From: Thermoleophilia bacterium
GTDB taxonomy: Bacteria; Actinomycetota; Thermoleophilia; Miltoncostaeales; Miltoncostaeaceae
DNA: 42,291 nt
Direction: 5' to 3'
NCBI GenBank assembly: GCA_016780995.1
Contig: JADHKZ010000002.1
Span: 1-42,291 of the forward strand
The notes under the pieces were generated by a model. The model was not told the origin of the DNA. It saw nothing but the letters and a program-made list of their open reading frames with translations, and did no database searches. Shown in pieces: positions 1 to 7,189 of the stretch. The translations under genes and the position numbers were made by a program. The stretch's first letter is position 1; each line of letters begins with the position of its first letter.

Positions 1-55
1 CATCATCCGCCATGGCCTGCAGCGGGATCCACTCCGGAATGTCCATTCGCGCCAT
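1..55 (-). CDS. Start of a divergent gene, product unknown (partial)
   Basis: The minus strand reads ATG at 55-53 and stays open to the window edge, giving 18 residues that begin MARMDIPEWIPLQAMADD. Nothing here is long enough to assign a family. The reason for calling it a gene is positional: a TAGCCT -10 hexamer (complement of 62-67) lies exactly 6 nt before this ATG, the same spacing seen before many starts in the window, and it mirrors the pdxH promoter. A second ATG (44-42) is possible. The rest of the gene lies outside the window. Confidence 0.45.
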   Translation of the reverse strand, partial: MARMDIPEWIPLQAMADD

Positions 56-61
56 GGCGAC

Positions 62-71
62 AGGCTACCGT
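62..71. promoter_or_regulatory. Symmetric divergent promoter between the partial gene and pdxH
   Basis: The 10-mer AGGCTACCGT has the form AnnnTAnnnT. Read on the plus strand it holds TACCGT (66-71), 7 nt before ATG 79; read on the minus strand it holds TAGCCT (67-62), 6 nt before ATG 55. The two -10 hexamers share the TA at 66-67. No convincing -35 is visible on either side. Both transcripts would begin at or next to their start codons. Confidence 0.55.
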
Positions 72-78
72 GACGGCC

Positions 79-675
79 ATGGCACCCCTGCTGCCCGAGC
101 ACCTGCTCCCCGACCCCGCGCGGGCCATGTGCGCGTGGATCGACGAGGCGCGGGCCACCCGCCAGCCGCAGGCGATGGCCATGACGCTCGCCACCAGCGG
201 GACGGACGGACATCCCTCTGCGCGCATGGTGTTCGTGCGCGGGTGGGATCCCGGCGGGCTGGAGTGGATCACCGACGGAGCGTCGCGCAAGGCGCGCGAG
301 CTCGCCGCCCAGCCGCACGCGGCCGGGGTGTTCCTGTGGGCGGGCCTGGGACGCCAGCTGCGCGTGGAGGGTCCGGTGCACCTGCTGCACCCCGAACGGG
401 TGCAGGAGCACATGGCGCGCAGGCGCCCGGCCACCCGCGCCGCCGCGCGCGCATGGCGACAGGGCGAGCGATTGGAATCGCGTGCCGACCTGCACCGGCG
501 CCTGGCCCAGGCCCGCGTGGACGATGACGCCGGCGGGGTGCCCCCGGGGTGGCTGGGCCACCGCCTCCAGCCGCACGTCCTGGAGTTCTGGCAGGAGGAT
601 CCCGACGGCCTGCACGACCGCCTGCGCGCCACCCGGCAGGGCGACCACTGGCACATGGAGCGGCTGGCGCCCTAG
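79..675 (+). CDS. pdxH: Pyridoxamine 5'-phosphate oxidase
   Basis: FMN-dependent oxidase that makes pyridoxal 5'-phosphate from pyridoxine or pyridoxamine phosphate in the cytoplasm. The 198-residue product has the family layout: an N-terminal split-barrel core containing GHPSARMVFVRG, a central RQLRVEG strand, and the diagnostic C-terminus with LEFWQEDPDGLHDR followed by the terminal ERLAP. The central section after EHMARRRPA is more arginine-rich than usual but complete. I chose ATG 79 over GTG 70 because a TACCGT -10 hexamer sits 7 nt before 79, the spacing of other starts here; GTG 70 would lie inside that hexamer. Two PLP users, HemL among them, are encoded further on. The family call is firm; the start is inferred. 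Confidence 0.9.
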   Translation: MAPLLPEHLLPDPARAMCAWIDEARATRQPQAMAMTLATSGTDGHPSARMVFVRGWDPGGLEWITDGASRKARELAAQPHAAGVFLWAGLGRQLRVEGPVHLLHPERVQEHMARRRPATRAAARAWRQGERLESRADLHRRLAQARVDDDAGGVPPGWLGHRLQPHVLEFWQEDPDGLHDRLRATRQGDHWHMERLAP

Positions 676-740
676 CCATCCGGACGGGATTCCCACGCGG
701 TTGCGGCAAACCCGAAACACGGAGCCGTAGGACACCCGAA

Positions 741-769
741 TTGAGGGGTGGTGGGACACCTCATAGGTT
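741..769 (+). promoter_or_regulatory. Promoter of the cytochrome oxidase genes (leaderless)
   Basis: TTGAGG (741-746), a 17-nt spacer and TAGGTT (764-769) make the best-formed promoter in the window. Only 6 nt separate the -10 from ATG 776, so the transcript should start at or next to the start codon with no ribosome binding site. Confidence 0.6.
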
Positions 770-775
770 GCGCCC

Positions 776-1315
776 ATGATGACCTCCCTGGGCAGCGGCA
801 TCGCGATCGGATACCTCATCTTCGTGGTGCTGGGCCTCATCATCTCCATCGCCATCCTGTGGTCCACGCGGGCGGGGCGCCGTGACGGCGGGCAGGGCGT
901 GGACCTGGAGAAGGCCGAGCGCGCGGAGCCGTGGTGGGGCGTGTTCGTGGTGGGCCTGCTGGCGATCCTGCTGGGCCTCACCATCTGGCAGGCCCCGTGG
1001 TTCACCGAGAACGACGACCCCAAGGACGTGCAGGTGAAGGTGACCGGCATCCAGTTCGGGTTCCTGGTGCAGCCCACCCAGGTGAAGGTGGGCCAGGACG
1101 TGGAGTTCGCCGTCACCTCCAAGGACGTCAACCACGCCATGGCGCTCTACAACCCGAAGGGCCAGATGATCATGAACGTGCAGGCGATTCCCGACTACAC
1201 CATCTCGCGCTCCTACAGGTTCACCGAACCAGGTACGTACGAGATCCGCTGCCTCGAGTTCTGCGGGTACCAGCACCACAAGATGATCTACCCGGCCTTC
1301 CAGGTGACCGCATGA
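776..1315 (+). CDS. coxB: Cytochrome c oxidase subunit II (CuA protein)
   Basis: Takes electrons from cytochrome c and passes them to subunit I through the dinuclear CuA centre outside the membrane. The 179-residue protein has hydrophobic segments at about 8-30 and 53-72, then a short cupredoxin domain. The CuA ligands are visible: H120 in DVNHAM and the loop C159-x-E161-x-C163-x3-H167-x2-M170 in CLEFCGYQHHKM. It is much shorter than A-type subunit II and resembles the compact B-type (ba3-like) form. Its stop overlaps the coxA start by 4 bp. Expression is probably from the leaderless promoter at 741-769. No cytochrome c domain is fused to it; the heme c partner may be the fused subunit at 26164-26901. 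Confidence 0.88.
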   Translation: MMTSLGSGIAIGYLIFVVLGLIISIAILWSTRAGRRDGGQGVDLEKAERAEPWWGVFVVGLLAILLGLTIWQAPWFTENDDPKDVQVKVTGIQFGFLVQPTQVKVGQDVEFAVTSKDVNHAMALYNPKGQMIMNVQAIPDYTISRSYRFTEPGTYEIRCLEFCGYQHHKMIYPAFQVTA

Positions 1316-2913
1316 GCACCACGATCCCGCCCATCGCCGCGGGCGCGCCCGAGGCGCTTCCCTACGACGACGCGCGGATGCCGCTACCGCTGGTGCAGGC
1401 GCGTACGCGCCGGTTCGTCCTGCGCGTCATCTGGAGCTCCACGGCCTTCCTGGTGGTGTCCGGCGTACTGGGCCTGCTGCTGCGCCTGCGCCAGGGCCAG
1501 GTGATCGAGCTGGGCGACAACTTCTGGTACGCGGTCATGACCGCCCACGGCCTGGGCGCGTTCATCGCGTGGGCCGGCTTCTTCCTGATGGGCATCACCT
1601 TCTGGGTGCTGATGAAGGTGGGCTTCCCGGTGCGCAGCTTCGTGCTGCCCGAGCTCATGTACTGGAGCATGATGGCCGGCGTGGTGGGCATCGTGCTCAC
1701 CACCCTGCTCTCGGGCTTCGGCGGCTCGTGGGTGTTCCTGTACCCGCTGCCCTTCTTCTCGGCCGGGCAGTGGAGCAACACCGTCACCGGCATCTTCGCG
1801 GGCTCCGTGCTGCTGGCCGGCGTGTCGATCCTGGCCTACTGCGCGGCGGTGCTGCAGACCTGCATCTCACCCGCCCTCCAGGCCCGCAAGGACACCCTGG
1901 GCCAGCGAGTGGGCCTCACCTTCGGGTTCGGCCTGCTGTTCCCCTCGCGCTTCAAGACCGACCGCGGCCGGGTGCCCTACCCCGTGCTGCCCTTCGCCGT
2001 GAACGCCGTGGACATGTTCCTGGCCACCCTGCCGTTCGCCGCGCTGCTGGTGCTCAACATCGTGCAGTCGGTCAACAACGGCTTCTCCATCAACGTGCTG
2101 CTGGCCGGCAACATGCTGTGGGCCTTCGGACACCCCGTGGTGTACCTGCTGCTGTTCCCGGCGGCGGCCACCTACTACTACCTCGTCCCCCGGTACGCCG
2201 GGCGCGACCTGGTGGCGGGCAAGGCCGTGGCCGTGGCGTGGCTGATCGCCCTCACCATGAACCTGTTCGTGTGGGCGCACCACCTCTACATGAACTACCC
2301 CGATGGCGAGAACGTGCAGCAGACGCTCGGCACCATCATGCAGCCCACCACCTACGCGCTGGTGCTGCCGTCGGCGCTGTCGCTGTTCTCCATCGCGGCC
2401 ACCATCTACAAGTCGAACTTCCAGTGGAACGTGGCGTCCAAGTTCCTCATCGCCGGGATCATCTCGTGGCTGGTGGCGGGGCTGCAGGGAATCATCAACG
2501 CCACTGCCGCCTTCCAGGAGACGCTGCACAACACGCTCTGGATCGTGGGCCACTTCCACAACATGGCCTTCCTCAACATGGGCCTTCTCATCTTCGGCGC
2601 CATGTACGCCTTCCTGCCCGAGCTCATGGGCCGCGGCTGGTGGAACGAGCGCCTGGGCAGCATCCACCTGTGGGGCACCATCGTGGGCGCCTATGGCTGG
2701 GTGACCTGCCAGATGATCCAGGGCCTGGAGGGCGCGCCGCGCCGCTGGGCTGTGCTGCCCGACCAGTACCTCACGCTCACGCACGTCTCGCTGGGCTTCT
2801 TGGCGCTGCTGGTGGCCGCGCAGCTGGTGTTCGCCTACAACCTGTGGACCACTCTGCGCCGCTCGCCGTTCGACGACCCCACGGCCTCGTTCGCCGGGGG
2901 CACCCAGAGGTAG
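1312..2913 (+). CDS. coxA: Cytochrome c oxidase subunit I, B-type heme-copper oxidase
   Basis: Membrane core of the terminal oxidase, reducing O2 to water and pumping protons. The 533-residue protein has about a dozen hydrophobic helices. Visible sites are the low-spin heme histidine in TAHGLGAF, the CuB histidine and cross-linked tyrosine in GHPVVYLLL (H-x3-Y), the CuB pair in WAHHLYMN, and the heme ligands in VGHFHNM. A-type oxidases have GHPEVY; the glutamate is valine here, as in B-type (ba3) enzymes. The H-x3-Y motif argues against a nitric oxide reductase. ATG 1312 overlaps the coxB stop, which settles the start. No subunit III gene follows; the next gene is a small membrane protein. 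Confidence 0.88.
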   Translation: MSTTIPPIAAGAPEALPYDDARMPLPLVQARTRRFVLRVIWSSTAFLVVSGVLGLLLRLRQGQVIELGDNFWYAVMTAHGLGAFIAWAGFFLMGITFWVLMKVGFPVRSFVLPELMYWSMMAGVVGIVLTTLLSGFGGSWVFLYPLPFFSAGQWSNTVTGIFAGSVLLAGVSILAYCAAVLQTCISPALQARKDTLGQRVGLTFGFGLLFPSRFKTDRGRVPYPVLPFAVNAVDMFLATLPFAALLVLNIVQSVNNGFSINVLLAGNMLWAFGHPVVYLLLFPAAATYYYLVPRYAGRDLVAGKAVAVAWLIALTMNLFVWAHHLYMNYPDGENVQQTLGTIMQPTTYALVLPSALSLFSIAATIYKSNFQWNVASKFLIAGIISWLVAGLQGIINATAAFQETLHNTLWIVGHFHNMAFLNMGLLIFGAMYAFLPELMGRGWWNERLGSIHLWGTIVGAYGWVTCQMIQGLEGAPRRWAVLPDQYLTLTHVSLGFLALLVAAQLVFAYNLWTTLRRSPFDDPTASFAGGTQR

Positions 2914-2923
2914 GGCGCCGGCC

Positions 2924-3379
2924 ATGGACCTGCTGCTCGCGCACATCCCGCACCTCGCCCTGCTGCTGGGCGTGGGGCTGCTCTTCGTCCAGATGATGGT
3001 GGGCGAGAAGCGCATGCAGCTGGCCCTGGCCGATGGCGGCGAGCAGGCGGCCGAACAGGTGACGGTGCTCACCGTGCGCAGCGCGGTGCGCATGCTGCTC
3101 ATGCTGCTCTTCCTGGCGGCGGTGGTGGTGATGGGCGTGGAGGTGCTGCGCGATGAGCTGCCGTCGGCGTTCGTGGTGGTGGACTACCTGCTGGCCGGGG
3201 GCGTGCTGGCCATCTGGATGGCATGGCAGGCGCCGTCGGCCCTCGCCCCCGGCGTGCAGGCCCGCATGGGCGCCAGCGGGCGGGCGCTGGTGCGCATGGC
3301 CGTGGGCATCGTGACCGTGGGCGTGCTGGTGATCGCGGGGATGGCCATGGCCCACGGCGTGGTGCTGCCGCCCCTGTAG
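2924..3379 (+). CDS. Small integral membrane protein, unknown function
   Basis: A 151-residue protein with four predicted membrane helices (about 5-22, 56-75, 86-104 and 128-147) and a short charged loop near 28-45. I recognise no family motif. It starts 10 nt after coxA and in the same direction, so it is probably co-transcribed with the oxidase and could be an accessory or small structural subunit; that is context only. It ends just before the cobalamin riboswitch. It is not a convincing EcfT, which would be larger and carry two Ala-Arg-Gly motifs. Confidence 0.7.
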   Translation: MDLLLAHIPHLALLLGVGLLFVQMMVGEKRMQLALADGGEQAAEQVTVLTVRSAVRMLLMLLFLAAVVVMGVEVLRDELPSAFVVVDYLLAGGVLAIWMAWQAPSALAPGVQARMGASGRALVRMAVGIVTVGVLVIAGMAMAHGVVLPPL

Positions 3380-3380
3380 G

Positions 3381-3560
3381 CTGCCGCCACACGCCATGGG
3401 CGGTGGTGAGGGAAGCCGGTGCGAATCCGGCGCGGTCCCGCCACTGTGACCGGGAGCACCGCCGCGGGGCCCACGGGCCCGGCCACTGGGGACGGTCCCC
3501 GGGAAGGCGCGGCGGGGTGATGACCGGGAGCCAGGAGACCTGCCTCCGCCTTGGCACCAC
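3381..3560 (+). promoter_or_regulatory. Cobalamin riboswitch
   Basis: Class I-like B12 aptamer in the gap before the ECF transporter genes. Conserved blocks appear in order: GGGAAGCCGGTGCGAATCCG (3410-3429), the CGGTCCCGCCACTGTGACCG segment (3432-3451), a CCACTGG element near 3482, GGGAAGG (3501-3507), a TGATGACCGGGAG element, and the B12 box AGCCAGGAGACCTGCC (3529-3544). The box ends about 40 nt before the ECF start, so it could hide the ribosome binding site when adenosylcobalamin binds. This is strong evidence that the next two genes handle cobalamin or a corrinoid. Confidence 0.93.
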
Positions 3561-3583
3561 GACCTTCGAGGACTGAGGTGACG

Positions 3584-5041
3584 GTGCACGGGGATCCCCA
3601 CGGGAACCCGAACGACCCATCCCCCGCGCGCGGCGACGTGGTTGCCCGCGTGCGCGACCTCAGGTTCTCGTACGGCGCATCTGAGCGGGCCGCGCTGGAC
3701 GGGGTGGATCTCGACGTGCGCGCGGGCGAGGTGCTGGTGCTGGAGGGGCCCTCCGGCGGCGGCAAGAGCACCCTGCTGCGCGCGCTGGCCGGCCTGGTGC
3801 CCGACTTCCATGGCGGCGCGCTGGGCGGCACGGTGCAGGTGGCCGGGCACGATGCCCTGGCGGTGCCACCCGCGGTGCTGGGGGCCGCCGCCGGGATGGT
3901 GTTCCAGGACCCCGAGGCCCAGGCGGTGCTGGGCACCGTGGAGCGCGACGTGGCGTTCGGCCCGTCCAATGCGGGGCTGCCGGCCGACGAGATCCTGCGG
4001 CGGGTGCACCGGGCCCTCGACGACGCCGGTGCCCTGCACCTTCGTGACCGGCGCATCGACGAGCTGTCGTCGGGCGAGCGCCAGCGGGTGGCGATCGCCG
4101 GGGTGCTGGCCCGCCGTCCGCGCGTGCTGCTGCTGGACGAGCCCACCTCGCAACTCGACTCCGCCGCAGCCGCCGCGCTGGCCGTCACCCTGCGCCGCCT
4201 GGCCCAGCAGGGCACCGCCGTGGTGGTGGCCGAGCACCGCGCAGAGCGCGTGCGGCCCATCGCCGACCGCGTGCTGGCCGTGTGCTGCGGGCAGGTGGGC
4301 CCGCCCGGCCCGCAGGAGCCCGCGCCCGAGGCGCTGCCACCCTGTCGCGTCACCGCGCCCCCGGCGGCACGGGCCGAGGGCATCCATGCCGCGCATGGCG
4401 ACCGGGTGGTGCTGCAGGGCGCGTCGCTGGTCCTGGCGCCGGGGCGCGTCACGGCCCTGGTGGGCGCCAACGGCAGCGGCAAGACCACCCTGCTGCGCAC
4501 CCTGGCCGGGTTGCACTGCCCCGACGCCGGGCGCGTGCTGCTGGGCGATGACGACGTGTCGGCCCTCCCGCCCGAGGCGCGGTTCCCGCGGCTGGGCATG
4601 GTGCCCCAGGACCCGGGGCGCCACCTGCTCACCGAGAGCGTGGACGACGAGATCGCCGTGGCCCTGCGCAGCCTGGGCCTGCAGGGCCCCGACGTGGCCG
4701 CGCGCGTGGCCGCGGCGGCGGATGAGCTGGACCTGGGCGACATGCTGGAGCGCCACCCGCTCGACCTCAGCGTGGGCGAGCGCGAGCGCGTGGCGCTGGC
4801 CTCCATCCTGGTGGCGCAGCCGGCGGTGCTGGTGCTGGACGAGCCCACCCGCGGCATGGACCCCGAGCGCAAGCGCGCGCTCGCGCGGGTCATCCGCGCG
4901 CGCGCCGCGGCGGGCGCCGCCGTGCTGGTGGCCACCCACGACGGCCTGTTCGCCGCCCAGGCGGCCGACGAGGTGCTGGAGATGTCGGGCGGGGACGCCG
5001 TGCACACGGGGCTGCCCCCCACGGCGCTCATCACCGCATGA
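3584..5041 (+). CDS. ECF transporter ATPase, two ATP-binding cassettes fused (EcfA-EcfA')
   Basis: Energy unit of an energy-coupling-factor vitamin importer. Two complete cassettes lie in one 485-residue chain: Walker A GPSGGGKST, signature LSSGERQRV and Walker B RVLLLDEP in the first half; GANGSGKTT, LSVGERERV and VLVLDEP in the second. GTG 3584 is preferred because GAGG (3575-3578) sits 5 nt before it; GTG 3578 and TTG 3551 are alternatives, the latter inside the riboswitch tail. The riboswitch upstream and the S component downstream (4-bp overlap) point to cobalamin uptake. No EcfT membrane protein is present in this operon. Confidence 0.9.
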   Translation: MHGDPHGNPNDPSPARGDVVARVRDLRFSYGASERAALDGVDLDVRAGEVLVLEGPSGGGKSTLLRALAGLVPDFHGGALGGTVQVAGHDALAVPPAVLGAAAGMVFQDPEAQAVLGTVERDVAFGPSNAGLPADEILRRVHRALDDAGALHLRDRRIDELSSGERQRVAIAGVLARRPRVLLLDEPTSQLDSAAAAALAVTLRRLAQQGTAVVVAEHRAERVRPIADRVLAVCCGQVGPPGPQEPAPEALPPCRVTAPPAARAEGIHAAHGDRVVLQGASLVLAPGRVTALVGANGSGKTTLLRTLAGLHCPDAGRVLLGDDDVSALPPEARFPRLGMVPQDPGRHLLTESVDDEIAVALRSLGLQGPDVAARVAAAADELDLGDMLERHPLDLSVGERERVALASILVAQPAVLVLDEPTRGMDPERKRALARVIRARAAAGAAVLVATHDGLFAAQAADEVLEMSGGDAVHTGLPPTALITA

Positions 5042-5661
5042 GCGCCGCGGCCGTGGTGGTCCTGGCCAGCATCTCGGTGCTGCTGCTGGGGTGGGCCGCC
5101 TGGGAGCGCGGTCCCGGCGGGCCCAAGATGCTGGCGCTCACCGCCACCCTTGGCGCCGCCACCGCGGCCGGCCGCGTGCTGTTCGTGGCCATCCCCTCGG
5201 TGAAGCCCGTCACCACCATGTGCCTGGTCACCGGCGCGGCGCTGGGCGCGCGCGCGGGCATGGCCGTGGGCGCCCTTGCGGCGCTCATCTCCAATGCCTT
5301 CCTCGGACAGGGGCCGTGGACCCCCGCCCAGATGCTGCTGTGGGGCACCGTGGGCGCATCGGGCGCGCTACTGCGCCCGGCCACGCGCACCCGCCTGGGC
5401 CTGGCCTGCGTGGCAGGCGCCTGGGGCTTCGTGTTCGGATGGTCCATGAACGTGTGGTTCCTGGCCACCTTCGGCCCCGAGGTGAGCTGGGCCGCCTTCA
5501 TCACCTATTCCATCGGCAGCCTGTGGTTCGACGTGGCACACGCCGTGGGCAACGTGGTGTTCGCGCTCGTCATCGGCCCGGCCCTCTACCGCCTGCTCAG
5601 CCGCTATGCCGCCCGGGTGCGCGTGACCCATGCGCCGGCCGGCGGCATGCCGGCCCCCTAG
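5038..5661 (+). CDS. ECF transporter S component, probably for cobalamin or a precursor
   Basis: Substrate-binding membrane subunit of the ECF importer, 207 residues with about six hydrophobic helices. The motifs SVKPVTTMCLVTGAALGARAG and FLGQGPWTPAQM resemble ECF S proteins of the CbrT/DUF6580-like kind. ATG 5038 overlaps the stop of the double-ATPase gene, so the two are translationally coupled and share riboswitch control. Substrate specificity is inferred from the riboswitch, not from binding residues. It ends 13 bp from the convergent lyase gene. Confidence 0.8.
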   Translation: MSAAAVVVLASISVLLLGWAAWERGPGGPKMLALTATLGAATAAGRVLFVAIPSVKPVTTMCLVTGAALGARAGMAVGALAALISNAFLGQGPWTPAQMLLWGTVGASGALLRPATRTRLGLACVAGAWGFVFGWSMNVWFLATFGPEVSWAAFITYSIGSLWFDVAHAVGNVVFALVIGPALYRLLSRYAARVRVTHAPAGGMPAP

Positions 5662-5674
5662 GCCCGCCGGCCGG

Positions 5675-7177
5675 CTAGGACCCGGCCAGCGCGCCCGCGC
5701 GGTCGCGCAGGGCGGCGTGGGCGCGCGCGGCGCGATGCGCCGCCTCGGCCCCCCAGGCCTGCGCCTCGCCGATGGCATCGGTGCACGCCGCCGCCATGGC
5801 CTCGGTCTCGCCGGGAGCCGATGAGCCCCGCTGCAGCCGGGTGTCGGCCGCGGCGTCGGGGTCGAGCGCCCGGGCGATCACCTGTGCGTCCACCTGCAGG
5901 TCAATGCCGTCGCTCGCCATGGCGGCCTCGGCCAGCACCTCGGGCGTGAGCGCCGACTCATCCTTGCCCGCCTCCACCAGCATTCGCACGGCGCGCCCCA
6001 CCACGTGGTGCGCGGTCCGGTAATCCAGCCCCGCCTCCTGCGCCAGCACGTCCGACAGGTCGGCCGCGGTGATGAAGCCCCGCCGCGCGGCCTCGCCCGC
6101 CCGTGTGGCGTCGAGCGTCATGCGGTCCACCACGGCCGCCATGAGCCGGGCCGATGCCACGGCCTCATCCATGAGGCGCGGCACCACCGAGTTGAGCACG
6201 TGGAAGTGGTCGGTGCGGGCCGATCCGGTGTGCAGCGCCACCAGTATCCCGGCCAGGTCGCCGGACACCGTGCCGGCCGTGGCGCGCACCACCGCCAGCG
6301 CGTAGGGGTTCCTCTTCTGGGGCATCAGCGCACTGGCGCGGCTGTGCTCATCGGCCAGCTCGGCGATGCCGAACTCCTGGCTGGCCAGGATCTCCAGGTC
6401 CTGCGCCAGCTCGGACTGGTGCGTAGCCGCGGTGGCCGTGGCGGCCACCAGCTCCACGTAGGGGTCCCACTGCCACATGGCGTCCTTCACGTGGGGCACC
6501 ACGCCGGATGCGCCCAGCAGCTCGGCCAGGCGGTCGCGATCCAGTGGCCAGCGCGACCCCGCGCTGCCGCCCGCGCCGGCCACCGACATGTCCAGGTGGG
6601 CGTGCACGCGCCGCAGGCGTGCCGCGTCGCGCAGCGCCGGATAGGCGTACGCCAGCACCAGGTGCCCCAGGCGGGTGGGCTGGGCCGGCTGCAGGTAGGT
6701 GTAGTCGGCGGCCAGGTCGGTGGCGTGGCGCTGGGCCAAGCGCACCAGCGCGGCCGCCAGGTCGATGCAGGCATCGTGCAGCCGCAGCGCCGCATCACGG
6801 GCCACCAGGCGCAGGCCCACCCGGAAGGCCTCGCGGCGGGGCCTGCCCGCCGACAGCCAGCCGGCGGCCACCTTGCCGCAGCGCTCCTTCAGCTGGTGCT
6901 CGCGGCTGTTGAAGGCGTCGCCCAGCGCGGGATCCCACGGGAAGTCGTCGCCGGGAATGGCGTCCAGCTCCAGCAACGCGGCCAGCAGGGCGCGCGACTG
7001 ATCCGCCGGGATGGCCCCGGCCTCGGCCAGGGCGATCACGTGGGCCAGGTCCGACGTGGACAGGCCGTCGGCGAGGCGCGGGCCGGCTGCGGCCTCGTAG
7101 CGGTAGCCGGCCTCCACCAGCTCGTCCGCGGGGCCGCCCTCGAGGCGCCCGCCGCTGCCCAGGTAGTCCTCCGACAC
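5675..7177 (-). CDS. ArgH-like lyase of the fumarase/aspartase superfamily, substrate uncertain
   Basis: A 500-residue homologue of argininosuccinate lyase, recognisable from the fold order and from SALMPQKRNP, the superfamily signature loop that carries the catalytic serine. Other ArgH motifs are altered. The THLQ histidine is tyrosine (YTYLQPAQP; codon TAC confirmed), and the usual RSRNDQ stretch reads GRPRREAF. Argininosuccinate may therefore not be the substrate; other ArgH-like lyases act on different succinyl compounds. GTG 7177 starts 9 nt after the copA stop, and that TAG forms part of a TAGGCT -10 hexamer 6 nt before the GTG. No other arginine gene is in the window. Confidence 0.75.
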   Translation of the reverse strand: MSEDYLGSGGRLEGGPADELVEAGYRYEAAAGPRLADGLSTSDLAHVIALAEAGAIPADQSRALLAALLELDAIPGDDFPWDPALGDAFNSREHQLKERCGKVAAGWLSAGRPRREAFRVGLRLVARDAALRLHDACIDLAAALVRLAQRHATDLAADYTYLQPAQPTRLGHLVLAYAYPALRDAARLRRVHAHLDMSVAGAGGSAGSRWPLDRDRLAELLGASGVVPHVKDAMWQWDPYVELVAATATAATHQSELAQDLEILASQEFGIAELADEHSRASALMPQKRNPYALAVVRATAGTVSGDLAGILVALHTGSARTDHFHVLNSVVPRLMDEAVASARLMAAVVDRMTLDATRAGEAARRGFITAADLSDVLAQEAGLDYRTAHHVVGRAVRMLVEAGKDESALTPEVLAEAAMASDGIDLQVDAQVIARALDPDAAADTRLQRGSSAPGETEAMAAACTDAIGEAQAWGAEAAHRAARAHAALRDRAGALAGS

Positions 7178-7183
7178 GCCGGG

Positions 7184-7189
7184 AGCCTA
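7184..7189 (-). promoter_or_regulatory. -10 element overlapping the copA stop codon, for the ArgH-like gene
   Basis: On the minus strand TAGGCT (7189-7184) begins with the TAG stop of copA and ends 6 nt before the GTG start at 7177. It fits the leaderless TAnnnT pattern. No clear -35 is visible. Confidence 0.45.

Noticed and set aside
1312-2913. Possible CuA nitric oxide reductase instead of an oxidase
   Set aside because: The H-x3-Y motif (GHPVVY) of oxygen reductases is present; nitric oxide reductases have a glutamate in that area and no such tyrosine.
2924-3379. The small membrane protein as the missing EcfT
   Set aside because: It is too short, lies upstream of the riboswitch, and shows no Ala-Arg-Gly coupling motifs.
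2777-5005. Long minus-strand frame (about 742 residues) opposite coxA, the riboswitch and the ECF ATPase gene
   Set aside because: Low-complexity composition, and it crosses a riboswitch and three well-supported genes.
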